Positions 43,595-51,891 of a stretch of DNA of 64,000 bases are shown here, piece after piece. Within the stretch, counting starts at the first letter, position 1, and every line of letters begins with the position of its first letter. The translations under genes were made by a program, and so were the position numbers. Under the pieces are notes generated by a model. It worked only from the letters and a program-made list of their open reading frames with translations, was not told the origin of the DNA and did no database searches. This DNA is from Saccharopolyspora dendranthemae (lineage in GTDB: Bacteria > Actinomycetota > Actinomycetes > Mycobacteriales > Pseudonocardiaceae), in the NCBI RefSeq assembly GCF_007829955.1, contig NZ_VIWX01000001.1, forward strand, positions 992,001-1,056,000. Direction: 5' to 3'.

Positions 43595-44833
43595 TTACCG
43601 CTGGTTGTCCCAGTCGCCGAAGACCGGCGGGGCCACCCTAGGCAGGTCCTCGTCGAAGACGCCCTGGTCGCCGACGAGGTAGTCGGGGGTCTCGTGCTCG
43701 AGGTCGTCTTCGCCTTCCTGACCTCGGCCGCGCGCCCCCGCGCCCGCACCGGCACCAGCACCGCCGCGGCCACCGGCACCGCCGGCGCCGGCGCCACCAG
43801 CACCGGAGGCTCCACCGAGACCGCCCATGCCCGAGCGGCCACCAGCGCCCATACCGGGACCACCGGCACCGGCACGACCACCGGCACCGACGCCACCGCG
43901 ACCACCGGCACCCGCACCGGCACCACCGCGACCGCCACCAGCACCGCCGGCACCACCGCGACCAGCACCAGCACCAGTACCGGGTCCACTGACGCCAAGA
44001 CCGCCACCGGGCATGCCCGGAGTCCCAGGTCCGCCAGGAACGCGACCAGCGCCACCGGGGTTCTGGTTCGTACCGCCACCGCCAGGCGTGTTCGCCCAAG
44101 CAGTACCGGTCGTGTTGCCCTGGTAGTTGCCGAGCGTCGGACCGTTACCGCCACCGGCCGGACCAGCAGTGGAGCCGGTACCACCGGTACCGCCAGCCCA
44201 CGCGCTGGAAGTCGAAGACGGAGACGGCGAACCAGCACCACCAACACTGGGGCCGGGGTTGCTGCTCACGCCACCGTCCGGCTGAGCGACCGCAGGCGGC
44301 GCTTCGAACTGCGCGCTACCGGAGACGTTGCTCTGGGTCGAGTCCTGGTAGGTGCTGAACGCCTGAACAGCATCCTGGCGCAGCTTCTCGTTGTGAGCCT
44401 TGGCGTCCTCGGCATCCGTGGAGCCGGTCGTCAGGGAGTCCCAGGTTTCTTCGATCCACATGTCATCCGGAACGTCCTGCTCTTCGCCCTTGGCCGGGAT
44501 CGAAGTCTGGACCTTCTTGAACGCCTCGCCCTGAGCCGTCATCTGCTCGGACTGGAGCTTCGCGCTGTCCGCGGTGATCTCGGTCCACAGAACGACCGGC
44601 GTGGCCTGGTCCTTCATGGCCTCACCGGACTCGGCCTGCATGAACGCACCAACGGACTTCAGCTTGTCCTCAAGCCGAGTCCTCAAGTCACGCATGTACT
44701 CATCTTCAGAGTTCCACAACGTGGACTGCTCGTATAGCGCCTCAGCACCTGAGCCGCCCTGGACCCAGTTGCGCATCTGCGTCAGCTGCGCGCCCTCAAA
44801 GCTCGCAGGTTCCAGATGTCTGTTGTCGGTCAC
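43595..44833 (-). CDS. PPE-like protein with Gly-rich tail
   Basis: 412 aa. The first ~170 residues are helical and resemble PPE-type ESX substrates, with WVQGGSGAEALYEQSTLW and VVLWTEITADSAKLQSEQM. Then come a Ser/Pro/Gly linker and a ~120-residue Gly/Ala/Arg-rich tract (about 246-366) reminiscent of PE_PGRS or PPE tails. An acidic end has VGDQGVFDEDLP and PPVFGDWDNQ. GTG start at 44833 is preceded by GGGGG. Its order with the PE-like, DUF3558 and EspG genes makes it a likely secreted PPE partner. The tail repeats are highly GC-rich and could expand or contract. Confidence 0.8.
   Translation of the reverse strand: MTDNRHLEPASFEGAQLTQMRNWVQGGSGAEALYEQSTLWNSEDEYMRDLRTRLEDKLKSVGAFMQAESGEAMKDQATPVVLWTEITADSAKLQSEQMTAQGEAFKKVQTSIPAKGEEQDVPDDMWIEETWDSLTTGSTDAEDAKAHNEKLRQDAVQAFSTYQDSTQSNVSGSAQFEAPPAVAQPDGGVSSNPGPSVGGAGSPSPSSTSSAWAGGTGGTGSTAGPAGGGNGPTLGNYQGNTTGTAWANTPGGGGTNQNPGGAGRVPGGPGTPGMPGGGLGVSGPGTGAGAGRGGAGGAGGGRGGAGAGAGGRGGVGAGGRAGAGGPGMGAGGRSGMGGLGGASGAGGAGAGGAGGRGGAGAGAGAGARGRGQEGEDDLEHETPDYLVGDQGVFDEDLPRVAPPVFGDWDNQR
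43735..44095 (-). repeat. low-complexity Gly-rich coding repeat
   Basis: Imperfect short tandem repeats, with units coding GGAG, GAGG, GGRGG and similar, in the PPE-like gene. Composition is close to all-GC, giving spurious open frames on the other strands. Confidence 0.8.
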
Positions 44834-44844
44834 CGCCTACCCCC

Positions 44845-45396
44845 TTAGGCATTCGGAAGATTCTGAACGACGGCTTCGGCGACCTTCTGCATGACGTCGC
44901 AGCCGTTGACCCCTTGGTCCCTTGACAAGCCGTACGCCATGACAGAGCCCTGGTCTGAGACGTCGACGACGACTGAACAGTTCCGACCACTTACCTCGGC
45001 TTTCGCTGCCGGGTAGCCAGCGACAGTGATCGGCTGCGTGCCGGGCTTGGACTGCACAAACTGCTGCAGAGTCTGCTTGGTGTTAACCGCAACGAAGGCG
45101 TTCCACCCCGACTGCGTACCCGAATCGCCAGAAACGAACGAACAGCCCGGCATGCCATTCGACTCCCTCGCCTCGGGAGGCTGATTCGCTCCCAACGCCT
45201 GCTGCTGTTCCGGAGTCAACACGCCGCACGCGTCAGCGACCTGCAACGACTTGGCCGGGGCAGTACGGGAAGAGCTCGGCGGTGCCGGGGCCTCAGTCGG
45301 AGCGTCGCTCGGAGGCCCAGGAGTGGCACCGCCACCCGAGCACCCCGCGAGCACGACGCTCGCGAAGACCGCACCCACGGTGAGCCCTTTACGCAA
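44845..45396 (-). CDS. DUF3558-family lipoprotein
   Basis: 183-aa lipoprotein of the DUF3558 family. A lipobox LAGC (in VVLAGCSGGG) lies near residue 18, and a Pro/Ser linker follows. Cysteines in VADACGVLTPEQQQALG, MPGCSFVSG, GRNCSVVVDV and NGCDVM match the family. TTG at 45396 is preferred since AGGAGG lies just upstream. Lies between the PE-like and PPE-like genes, and has a paralogue at 53577. Confidence 0.88.
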   Translation of the reverse strand: MRKGLTVGAVFASVVLAGCSGGGATPGPPSDAPTEAPAPPSSSRTAPAKSLQVADACGVLTPEQQQALGANQPPEARESNGMPGCSFVSGDSGTQSGWNAFVAVNTKQTLQQFVQSKPGTQPITVAGYPAAKAEVSGRNCSVVVDVSDQGSVMAYGLSRDQGVNGCDVMQKVAEAVVQNLPNA

Positions 45397-45413
45397 GATT
45401 CCTCCTAGAACAC

Positions 45414-45809
45414 TCAAGACTTGAAGCTGAGAGAAGCTGTGTCGTCGTCTGTCCGCACCTGCTGTGCACTTTGACGCAACGCATTGGCCGCATCCTTGAA
45501 GACAACAGCAAGCTTCGCGTAGTTCTCCATGTAGGCGTTCGGCGCACCCGCGCCGACCTGCCCAAAGGTCGTGGCCGCACCTGTGCTGACCGGGTCGGTT
45601 CCAGCCGCCGGAACTTCTGCGAGCAGCGTGATGTCAGCTTCTCGCTTTTCCAGCCTGTCCGCCTCGTCTTCGAAGAAGCGGGCGAGCTCGTCGACCTTGT
45701 CTGGCTGGATCCGCATAGACCCGCCAGCGGCCTGCGCCGCGGCGTATGCCTGCTTGTCTGCGATGCGGCCGATGGTCTCGCCGATCTGGCCCCACACGTT
45801 CGGAAACAT
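45414..45809 (-). CDS. PE-like ESX-associated protein
   Basis: 131-aa helical protein. The region MRIQPDKVDELARFFEDEAD, then TFGQVGAGAPNAYMENYAKLA and DAANALRQSAQQVRTDD, resembles a PE-like two-helix domain. ATG at 45809 with GGGAGG 9 bp upstream; a shorter start at the internal ATG before RIQPDKV is possible. First gene of the cluster; likely heterodimer partner of the PPE-like protein. Intergenic sequence upstream (45810-46036) holds no gene. Confidence 0.78.
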   Translation of the reverse strand: MFPNVWGQIGETIGRIADKQAYAAAQAAGGSMRIQPDKVDELARFFEDEADRLEKREADITLLAEVPAAGTDPVSTGAATTFGQVGAGAPNAYMENYAKLAVVFKDAANALRQSAQQVRTDDDTASLSFKS

Positions 45810-46036
45810 CAGGCTGCGCCTCCCTCGCTACTCACGCTGAACTCCCCTTGTCCACGTGCCGTCGCGATGAGGGCGACGGACATCCACTTGCCAGCGTGGC
45901 AAACGGTAGCGCACAGGTCCACGCGCGTGTAGCGAAGTTGGTCAAAACAGGAACCGGCAACCGAGTGAAATGGATCTCAGATCGCCTACCAGGACTTCCC
46001 AAATACTTGATCTTGTGCCGAAGCCCCTAAGGACCC

Positions 46037-46270
46037 CTATCGAACCCTCAGCAGCGAGGGGCCTCCCCCGGTACCGAAGTGGTCATCCCGGAGACCTTGC
46101 ACGAAGGCCGACCAAGCCCGTTGACCGAACCTGAGGTGCTGACCAGTGGGATCCTTCGAGTCACGCGTGTGCACATCGCCGCACGAGAAGGCGACCTCCA
46201 CGCAGTTCACATCGTTGGCGCTCCAAGAGCTCTTGCGCCACTGAAGCGGTTTAGATTCTGTCGCAGCCAC
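46037..46270 (-). CDS. DUF397 protein
   Basis: 77-aa DUF397 protein. WRKSSWSANDVNCVEVAF and HTRDSKDPTG are family signatures. DUF397 genes usually follow an XRE-DUF5753 regulator gene, as here (18-bp gap), and encode a partner protein modulating it, as in the WhiJ-type system of Streptomyces. GTG start with AGGGG upstream. Confidence 0.93.
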   Translation of the reverse strand: MAATESKPLQWRKSSWSANDVNCVEVAFSCGDVHTRDSKDPTGQHLRFGQRAWSAFVQGLRDDHFGTGGGPSLLRVR

Positions 46271-46288
46271 CGATTCACCCCTCGCCGT

Positions 46289-47140
46289 TCAAACGAGCCC
46301 GTCCGCGATATCCGTCATCAGGGCTATCGAATCCTCCTCAGGCAACGCGACCTCGTGCAACCGCCGAAGGGCTTCTCGCGCCACTGCTACGTACTGGGGT
46401 TCCTCCAGGAACGCACTGCTACCCCGGTTCTCCATGCAGACGAGGCTGGGATGGCTGTCGAAGTCGAAAACCACGAATGGCCCGGCCAAACCAGGGTGTG
46501 CTCCGAGCCCGGTAGGAACGACGCGAACTGTGATGTTGTCCTGCCGAGCTGCGGAAACGAGGTGCCGTATCTGCTGGTACATCACTGCCGTGTCGCCAAT
46601 CGGGCGTTCAAGTGTCGCCTGCTCGATCAATGCCTCGAACCGCGGAGCGTTCGCCCTGTTCAAGACCGTTTGTCGACTCAATCGCGACGACACCAACGTC
46701 TCAACCTCAGCGATGTTCAGGTCTGGATCAATCCCGCTCACCAACGCGGCGGCGTACCTGGCGGTTTGCAACAAGCCGGGGACCAACACTGTCTCGTAGT
46801 TGAAGATGGCGACTGCTTCTCGCTCAAAGCGAATCGCTTCTTCCCACAACGCGGGTAGCCGTCCTTCCTGCACTTGCCACCAGTTGGGCATCGCAGCGTT
46901 GCGAACAAGCTCCAACAGCTCTTCCCGCCGCTGCGCTGGAACGCGGTAGAGCCCGAGCAGCGCCGACACGTCGTCGGCCTGCAGCCCGCGCTGTCCGGAC
47001 TCCATCCGCGACAGCTTGCTCATGGACATCCCCAGAGCCCCGGCAACCTCCTCAGCCCCAAGGCCGCTGCGCAGCCGAAGCTCCCGCAGCTCACTCGAAA
47101 CGCGCCGCACCCGCACCGGCACACCCACGCGACCGCTCAT
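46289..47140 (-). CDS. XRE-family regulator with DUF5753 domain
   Basis: 283-aa WhiJ-type transcriptional regulator. An N-terminal helix-turn-helix (LRLRSGLGAEEVAGALGMSM, then SKLSRMESGQRG) precedes a DUF5753 ligand-like domain with VLVPGLLQTARYAAAL and RQTVLNRANAPRFEALIEQA. ATG at 47140 with GGGAGG upstream. Pairs with the DUF397 gene downstream; likely governs nearby genes, including perhaps the divergent Q/W-rich protein gene. Confidence 0.93.
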   Translation of the reverse strand: MSGRVGVPVRVRRVSSELRELRLRSGLGAEEVAGALGMSMSKLSRMESGQRGLQADDVSALLGLYRVPAQRREELLELVRNAAMPNWWQVQEGRLPALWEEAIRFEREAVAIFNYETVLVPGLLQTARYAAALVSGIDPDLNIAEVETLVSSRLSRQTVLNRANAPRFEALIEQATLERPIGDTAVMYQQIRHLVSAARQDNITVRVVPTGLGAHPGLAGPFVVFDFDSHPSLVCMENRGSSAFLEEPQYVAVAREALRRLHEVALPEEDSIALMTDIADGLV

Positions 47141-47332
47141 CCGTCCTCCCGCTCTGTCGGCAACGCGATCACGATCGGCACTTGCCAAACGGGCACGTAA
47201 GAGGAACGGGATTGATTCAGCCAGCAGGTACAACGAGGCGAACCCAACAGTTTCAGCAATCACTCCTGGTGACGACCACGGCTTCCTTACGATGCTGCCG
47301 ATACCGGGGGCGAATGCGAGGGGGAGACTTCC

Positions 47333-48706
47333 GTGCCGAATCAGCCGGGCTGGAACCAGCACTGGGGCCAGGGCCAGCAGCAACCACAGAGCTGGCAAGG
47401 CCAACAGCAGGGTTGGCCGGGACAACAGCAGCAGGGCTGGCAGGGGCCTCCGCAGCAGCACTGGGGACCGCAGCCCCAGCCACCGAAGCGGAAGAAGAAG
47501 TGGCCCCGCGTCGTCCTCGCCGTCGTCGGCGTGCTGCTCGTCGCCTTCTTGACCCGGTTCGCCTTCGTCGCCGTCGAGATCGAGAACAAGAAGGAAGCCG
47601 AGGACACCAGCGCACCGGAAGTCGAGCAGCGCGACCACGAAGTCGCTCTTGCCCAGGTACCAGGCACGGGAACGCCTGGCAGCTACGGCGGCACGCCGAT
47701 GTTCGACGCGTGCGAGTTCGTTCCGCTGGATGCGATGGACAATCTGGGCTTGACCCCGACGCCGGAAATGGCGGTGCTGCACAACTACTTCGACGGAGAC
47801 GTCCCACCGGACCGGACCGTCGAAGAGGACACGCTCGCACCGGGCGTGTGCGGCTACGTGTTCCCCAACCAGTCCGGGGTGACCATCGAGGTGTACCAGC
47901 CCCCGTACTCCGCTCCTGACCGGATGGTCCGAGCACAGCCCAGCCCCGAGGACGGGCCGATCACGCAGGACCGCGGCTTCAACGTGCAGAACTACTACGA
48001 CGAGACGAACAACTGGTGGGACGTGCGAGTCGCCCGCCCAGACCTGGTCGTCCGGGCAACGGTGGAGGGCCCGCGCGACAACAACGGCGCGCGCAGCAAA
48101 TCCGGGCTGGAGGGCAAGCCCATCGCAGACGCCCTCATCCAACCGATGCTGGCGAAGGCCGCCGCAGGCCCGACACCCCACCGGCAGTACGAGTTCACCG
48201 GCCGCTACGCCGGCCAGAAGGACGCCTGCGAGGTCTTCTCCGCACCAGCCGTCGAGTCCGTCCTGCACAAACCGGTCAAGCCCCAAGCCTTCGCCAACTA
48301 CTTCGCCGGTGACTCCGTCATGAACGAGTTCGACCAGTCGGTGTCCTATCGAGTGCAGACCAAGTGCAGCCGCAAAACCCTCACCGAAGGCGGCATGATC
48401 GGCGAAGGCAAGGGCCAAGCCAAGATCACCCTCAGCACTTGGCAGGACGAAAAGGGCGCGAGCACCCGCCAAACCGCCCTATGCCGCGACACGATCATGG
48501 GCGTGAAGCCAGTTCCGGTGCCACTCCAAATCGGCGACGGCCCGGTCTGCGCCACGCAACACGGCCCGAACGCAATTCTCCTGAACTTCAAGGTCGGCAG
48601 GGCGACAGCCGAGATCTCCGTCAGCGACGCTCTCCCCGACCCGCTCCAAGAAGCCCAACGCCTCGAACCCCTCGCCCAAGAAGTAGCAGCACAACTCGCG
48701 AAGTGA
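47333..48706 (+). CDS. Q/W-rich membrane protein of unknown function
   Basis: 457 aa. The N-terminal ~50 residues are Gln/Trp/Gly-rich (repeats of the type GWPGQQQQGWQ), and are followed by a Lys-rich stretch and one membrane segment, VVLAVVGVLLVAFLTRFAFV (about 60-80). A large extracytoplasmic part of ~370 residues follows, with cysteines such as DACEFV, GVCGYVF and DACEVF. Two halves look alike around these Cys, suggesting an internal duplication of a DUF3558-like unit. GTG at 47333 with GAGGGGGAG upstream. Function not known. Confidence 0.75.
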   Translation: MPNQPGWNQHWGQGQQQPQSWQGQQQGWPGQQQQGWQGPPQQHWGPQPQPPKRKKKWPRVVLAVVGVLLVAFLTRFAFVAVEIENKKEAEDTSAPEVEQRDHEVALAQVPGTGTPGSYGGTPMFDACEFVPLDAMDNLGLTPTPEMAVLHNYFDGDVPPDRTVEEDTLAPGVCGYVFPNQSGVTIEVYQPPYSAPDRMVRAQPSPEDGPITQDRGFNVQNYYDETNNWWDVRVARPDLVVRATVEGPRDNNGARSKSGLEGKPIADALIQPMLAKAAAGPTPHRQYEFTGRYAGQKDACEVFSAPAVESVLHKPVKPQAFANYFAGDSVMNEFDQSVSYRVQTKCSRKTLTEGGMIGEGKGQAKITLSTWQDEKGASTRQTALCRDTIMGVKPVPVPLQIGDGPVCATQHGPNAILLNFKVGRATAEISVSDALPDPLQEAQRLEPLAQEVAAQLAK

Positions 48707-48789
48707 CCAACCGCGGGCAGGTTCCCGAGGCGATCGACAGACGAATGGCCTGCGGAAACCTGCCCGCGTTGGTGACGCCTCACCAGTCG

Positions 48790-49323
48790 CTAGCGCTCCA
48801 GGAGGTGGCCGATTTCGTCCCAGCGCTTCCTGCGCGCATCGATGGCCTTGAACACCGCTACCGCGAACAGCAGCAGCACGATCACCGCGATGGCAAGCGC
48901 AATGGGTTTACCACGACTTCCCGGCTCGTCGAACGAGTTCAGCGCCACGGCGAACGCGAAGAAACCCACGAATCCGTGGAGGAACGCCAACCCGAACTGC
49001 CGGTTGAACTTCTTGGACCACACCTTGTGCCGTTCACGAGCCCAGTTGAGCTCTTGGTGCGACAAACCCGCTTTCGGCACGAACGGCCCATCACTGGCAG
49101 ACAGAGTCGTCGTCCGGGGGTAAGCCAGAACTAGCATGCGCCCCGCGGAGTTCGGGATGTTGCTGACGACGTTGTACCCGGCAGCCTTGACCGCTGTCCC
49201 GACGTCCGACAACGACAGAGCCGCGTATTGGGACGTGTCGAGGTTGTAGGTGCCCTGGACGTCCAGCTCGACCGCCCCGAGCTCGGCCTCAAGCCGACGA
49301 AGCGAATCAGCCCTGTCCAGCAC
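48790..49323 (-). CDS. membrane protein of unknown function (small-protein trio, 3rd)
   Basis: 177 aa. N-terminal soluble part contains LSLSDVGTAVKAAGYNVVSN and GRMLVLAYPR, a pattern that resembles its two upstream neighbours. It is followed by AGLSHQELNWARERHKVWSK and two C-terminal membrane helices (LAFLHGFVGFFAFAVAL and IALAIAVIVLLLFAVAVF), and a basic tail. GTG start at 49323 overlaps the upstream gene by 17 bp. No family recognised. Confidence 0.72.
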   Translation of the reverse strand: MLDRADSLRRLEAELGAVELDVQGTYNLDTSQYAALSLSDVGTAVKAAGYNVVSNIPNSAGRMLVLAYPRTTTLSASDGPFVPKAGLSHQELNWARERHKVWSKKFNRQFGLAFLHGFVGFFAFAVALNSFDEPGSRGKPIALAIAVIVLLLFAVAVFKAIDARRKRWDEIGHLLER

Positions 49324-49657
49324 TCTCCCGGCTCCCCACCGAGCTCAAGTCGAAGCGCAGCACCCACGCCGCGTCCCCGAGATCTTCGTCCCGATACGCC
49401 CAGCCGTACTTGCGAAGCAGAGCGATGATCTCCGGCTTCGGGATCTCCCGGTAATCCAACCAGTCGATCTCCAGAACCTCCGACCTCGTCCGGGATTCAC
49501 TCGCCTCACGATCAAGCCGCGAAACTTGCTTGTCACGGCGCTTGGCACGGACGCCACGCGGGGTCCCCAAGGCAGTCGAAACAGAAACCACGACGAGAAG
49601 AATCAGGGACGGGATGAAGACTGACAGTCCGATCGTCTTGGCCAGTTCCGGCGACAT
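49307..49657 (-). CDS. single-pass membrane protein (small-protein trio, 2nd)
   Basis: 116 aa. One N-terminal membrane helix (TIGLSVFIPSLILLVVVSVS), a basic linker, then a C-terminal domain with IPKPEIIALLRKYGWAYRDE and DAAWVLRFDL. The pattern helix-aromatic-DE-x-WVLRF resembles the 101-aa neighbour. ATG at 49657, AGGGGG about 9 bp upstream; begins 1 bp after that neighbour's stop. Confidence 0.72.
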   Translation of the reverse strand: MSPELAKTIGLSVFIPSLILLVVVSVSTALGTPRGVRAKRRDKQVSRLDREASESRTRSEVLEIDWLDYREIPKPEIIALLRKYGWAYRDEDLGDAAWVLRFDLSSVGSRESAGQG

Positions 49658-49658
49658 T

Positions 49659-49964
49659 TCAGTGCGCCCCCTTCGTTCTCGGCCGGGCGAACCGCAACAC
49701 ACGACTGCCGTTCGTGCTCGTCTCAAGGACGAACCGGTACCCCTTCGACAAGGCGATTTCCTTGATCATGTGGTCTGTCAACGGATGCGCCCGCCACACG
49801 GTGACGTCCACGGTGCCATCACCGGGGCCACGACCAGCCAACTCACGCCTAACAGATTCAGCGCCACGTCCCGCACGTTGAAAACGCGAGAGCACTCGCT
49901 CAGAAGCCACCCACAGCAACACCGCCGCGAACAGCAACAGGCCAATTAGAGTGCCCAAGTTCAT
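49659..49964 (-). CDS. single-pass membrane protein (small-protein trio, 1st)
   Basis: 101 aa. An N-terminal membrane helix (LIGLLLFAAVLLWVASERVL) is followed by a basic linker and a small domain VTVWRAHPLTDHMIKEIALS, then GYRFVLET and SRVLRFARP. ATG with AGGAGG immediately upstream. Shares the distal motif with the next two genes. Confidence 0.72.
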   Translation of the reverse strand: MNLGTLIGLLLFAAVLLWVASERVLSRFQRAGRGAESVRRELAGRGPGDGTVDVTVWRAHPLTDHMIKEIALSKGYRFVLETSTNGSRVLRFARPRTKGAH

Positions 49965-49984
49965 TCCTCCTGGTCTTCCGTCCG

Positions 49985-50659
49985 CTACAAGCCAGCGAGC
50001 AGGTCACCGATCGTGGGTTCCGCCGGGTCTGTGAACGCGACACTACGTGCGATCCCGTCCAAGATTTTGACGTAGTGGTGCCAGTCTTCCACTGCTTCGC
50101 TCGATACCCCCACGATGACCAGTCGCTCGTTATCCGGGTGAGCGAACATCACCTGGGCCTGACGAACCCGATGCGTGTTCTCGTCGAGTTCACCGGTCAG
50201 CGTTGCGGGTAGCGTGACCGCGACCTCTTCACCGACCACCAGCGCTTCTCCGGCAGGGTACTCAGCAAAACCGACTTCCCGGCGTTTCCCTGGCTGCTTG
50301 AGAGCGCCCGCCAACGCATGCAAGGGACGGCTTGCCGAAAGATTCGCCTCTTGAACCAAGATGCTGAACTGAGCCGAGGTCAGCCGACTCGGATCAGCCT
50401 CCGAACGCGCGAGACAATGGCCGATGAAGACAGCCCCACTGCTCAGGAGCTGCGTCAGCATCTCTTCTTGCAGGTAGACGACGTGAACCCGTTCAGCAGG
50501 CGATGAGCCGCGCATCACGGTGGACACGTTCGCGTACGAACGCCGGACTCGATCTTCAGCAGGTTCGGCGAGATCCACCTCGTGAAGCTGCTCGGGAATC
50601 TTGAACCAAAGCGGAACTGGAGTCGTGGATGCAGCATCCAACATGCTAGTCATCCTCAT
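49985..50659 (-). CDS. partner protein of module 1 (similar to 56153)
   Basis: 224 aa, no named family. Soluble alpha/beta look, with PLWFKIPEQLHEVDL near the N-terminus, RLTSAQFSILVQEANLS, and a C-terminal LVIVGVSSEAVEDWHHYVKI. The last part lines up with the 56153 protein (TTIGVVSVITNSFQDWERVC). ATG at 50659 overlaps the preceding gene (ATGA), so it is coupled to the effector-like gene. A chaperone or immunity role is an inference from order alone. Confidence 0.7.
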   Translation of the reverse strand: MRMTSMLDAASTTPVPLWFKIPEQLHEVDLAEPAEDRVRRSYANVSTVMRGSSPAERVHVVYLQEEMLTQLLSSGAVFIGHCLARSEADPSRLTSAQFSILVQEANLSASRPLHALAGALKQPGKRREVGFAEYPAGEALVVGEEVAVTLPATLTGELDENTHRVRQAQVMFAHPDNERLVIVGVSSEAVEDWHHYVKILDGIARSVAFTDPAEPTIGDLLAGL

Positions 50660-51891
50660 TTCACCGCAATTCCGCTGAGGATCCCACTAGCGAAGCCACT
50701 GGCGTTCTTAGCGTCGGTCGTATTCTGATCATTCGCGAAGAGACCTGCACCGGAAGGCACCTGCAAACCGACCGTTGTTCCACCTTGCAGTGCGCCTGCC
50801 ACTGACCTCTGCATTCCTTCTGATGCCGTAGGCCCCAACGCCTTCTCTGCGACCCAGTTGAACGCCATTGCTGGCTTCTGCGCATCATGAAACACCTCTT
50901 GCGCGACCGTGCGTCCTCCCTTCAGCGCTGCTTCACTCGCCGATTCGGCCATGCCGGCAACACCGGTTGCTCGAGTCACATCGACCATGCGATCCGCGCC
51001 CGCGACAACGTCGCCTGCCACGTCGAACCCCTTGCTGACCGCGCCAACTCCAGGCAGCAGGCCCAAGACGTCCCCACTGACCGAAACCCAAGCATTCTCA
51101 TCATCGAACTTCTCGTTCACGACCATGTCGGCACCATGAGCGGCCAGCGCCACACCACCCGCGATCAGAGCGATCGGGCCGGCGAACGGCGCGAGCACTG
51201 GAATGAACGCCAACGCACCAGCGACCGCAGATACGATCCCCGCGATATCACCGATGTCCCCCAAGTGGTCCTTGAACCACTTCCCGGTGTCGCTCCACAT
51301 CTCGGAGAACGAATCAGCGAACGCCTTGTTCGGGGCCTTCTGCGCAGCTTCGTTGAGCTTGTCGGCGCAGGCTCGGGCGTCGTCCTCCCACGTGTCTTGG
51401 AGATCGCCCGCCTTGCGGCGGATGGACTCGACCTCGTCCCAAGCATCGTTCGCCGCGTTGATCTTCTGGACCGCCGCGTCGTGCAACTCGGGATCGTCCG
51501 CCTGCTGCTGAGCCGCGCTGCGCGCGCCTTCAGCGGCCTTGGTCTTCGCCTCGTAGTCCTGCAAGGCTCGGCGGGCTTGATCTTCCAGTCGTGCCGCTTC
51601 GCGCTGGTGATCTTGGAGGCGATCGCCCCAGGCCGTAAGGGCTTTGCTCGCGATCTTCAGGGACTCCTGCGCATCGTCGAGATACTTGGGCAATTCGCCG
51701 AGGCTGTCCGCGAACGCCTTGGCGGCTTCTCCCTGCCACACGTCCTTCTGGTTCTTCACCGACACCAGAACTTCGTGGGCTTCTCGCGAGTAGGTCGCGG
51801 TATCTCCGAGCTGCCTGGAAACCGACCGCACCTCGGCCACGTTTCCGCGCGCGGGATCAAACCCGAGCGACGGGTACTTCCCCTCGGTCAT
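50656..51891 (-). CDS. WXG-type secretion-signal protein, module 1
   Basis: 411 aa. N-terminal YPSLGFDPARGNVAEVRSVS and VWQGEAAKAFADSLGELPKY (W-x-G at about residue 52) match a putative type VII secretion signal domain found in polymorphic toxin-like proteins. A long coiled-coil region (~85-190) follows, then a hydrophobic stretch (VSAVAGALAFIPVLAPFAG, near 225-255). The C-terminal ~150 residues show no recognisable toxin. The 54797 protein has the same layout. ATG start overlaps the stop of the small upstream gene; the next gene overlaps by 4 bp. Confidence 0.82.
   Translation of the reverse strand: MTEGKYPSLGFDPARGNVAEVRSVSRQLGDTATYSREAHEVLVSVKNQKDVWQGEAAKAFADSLGELPKYLDDAQESLKIASKALTAWGDRLQDHQREAARLEDQARRALQDYEAKTKAAEGARSAAQQQADDPELHDAAVQKINAANDAWDEVESIRRKAGDLQDTWEDDARACADKLNEAAQKAPNKAFADSFSEMWSDTGKWFKDHLGDIGDIAGIVSAVAGALAFIPVLAPFAGPIALIAGGVALAAHGADMVVNEKFDDENAWVSVSGDVLGLLPGVGAVSKGFDVAGDVVAGADRMVDVTRATGVAGMAESASEAALKGGRTVAQEVFHDAQKPAMAFNWVAEKALGPTASEGMQRSVAGALQGGTTVGLQVPSGAGLFANDQNTTDAKNASGFASGILSGIAVK

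Noticed and set aside
43735..44095. CRISPR-like short repeats
   Set aside because: Repeats are coding for Gly-rich residues, with no constant spacer length and no cas genes.
43694..44737. Thr/Ala-rich plus-strand frame
   Set aside because: Antisense of the Gly-rich PPE-like tail; low complexity.
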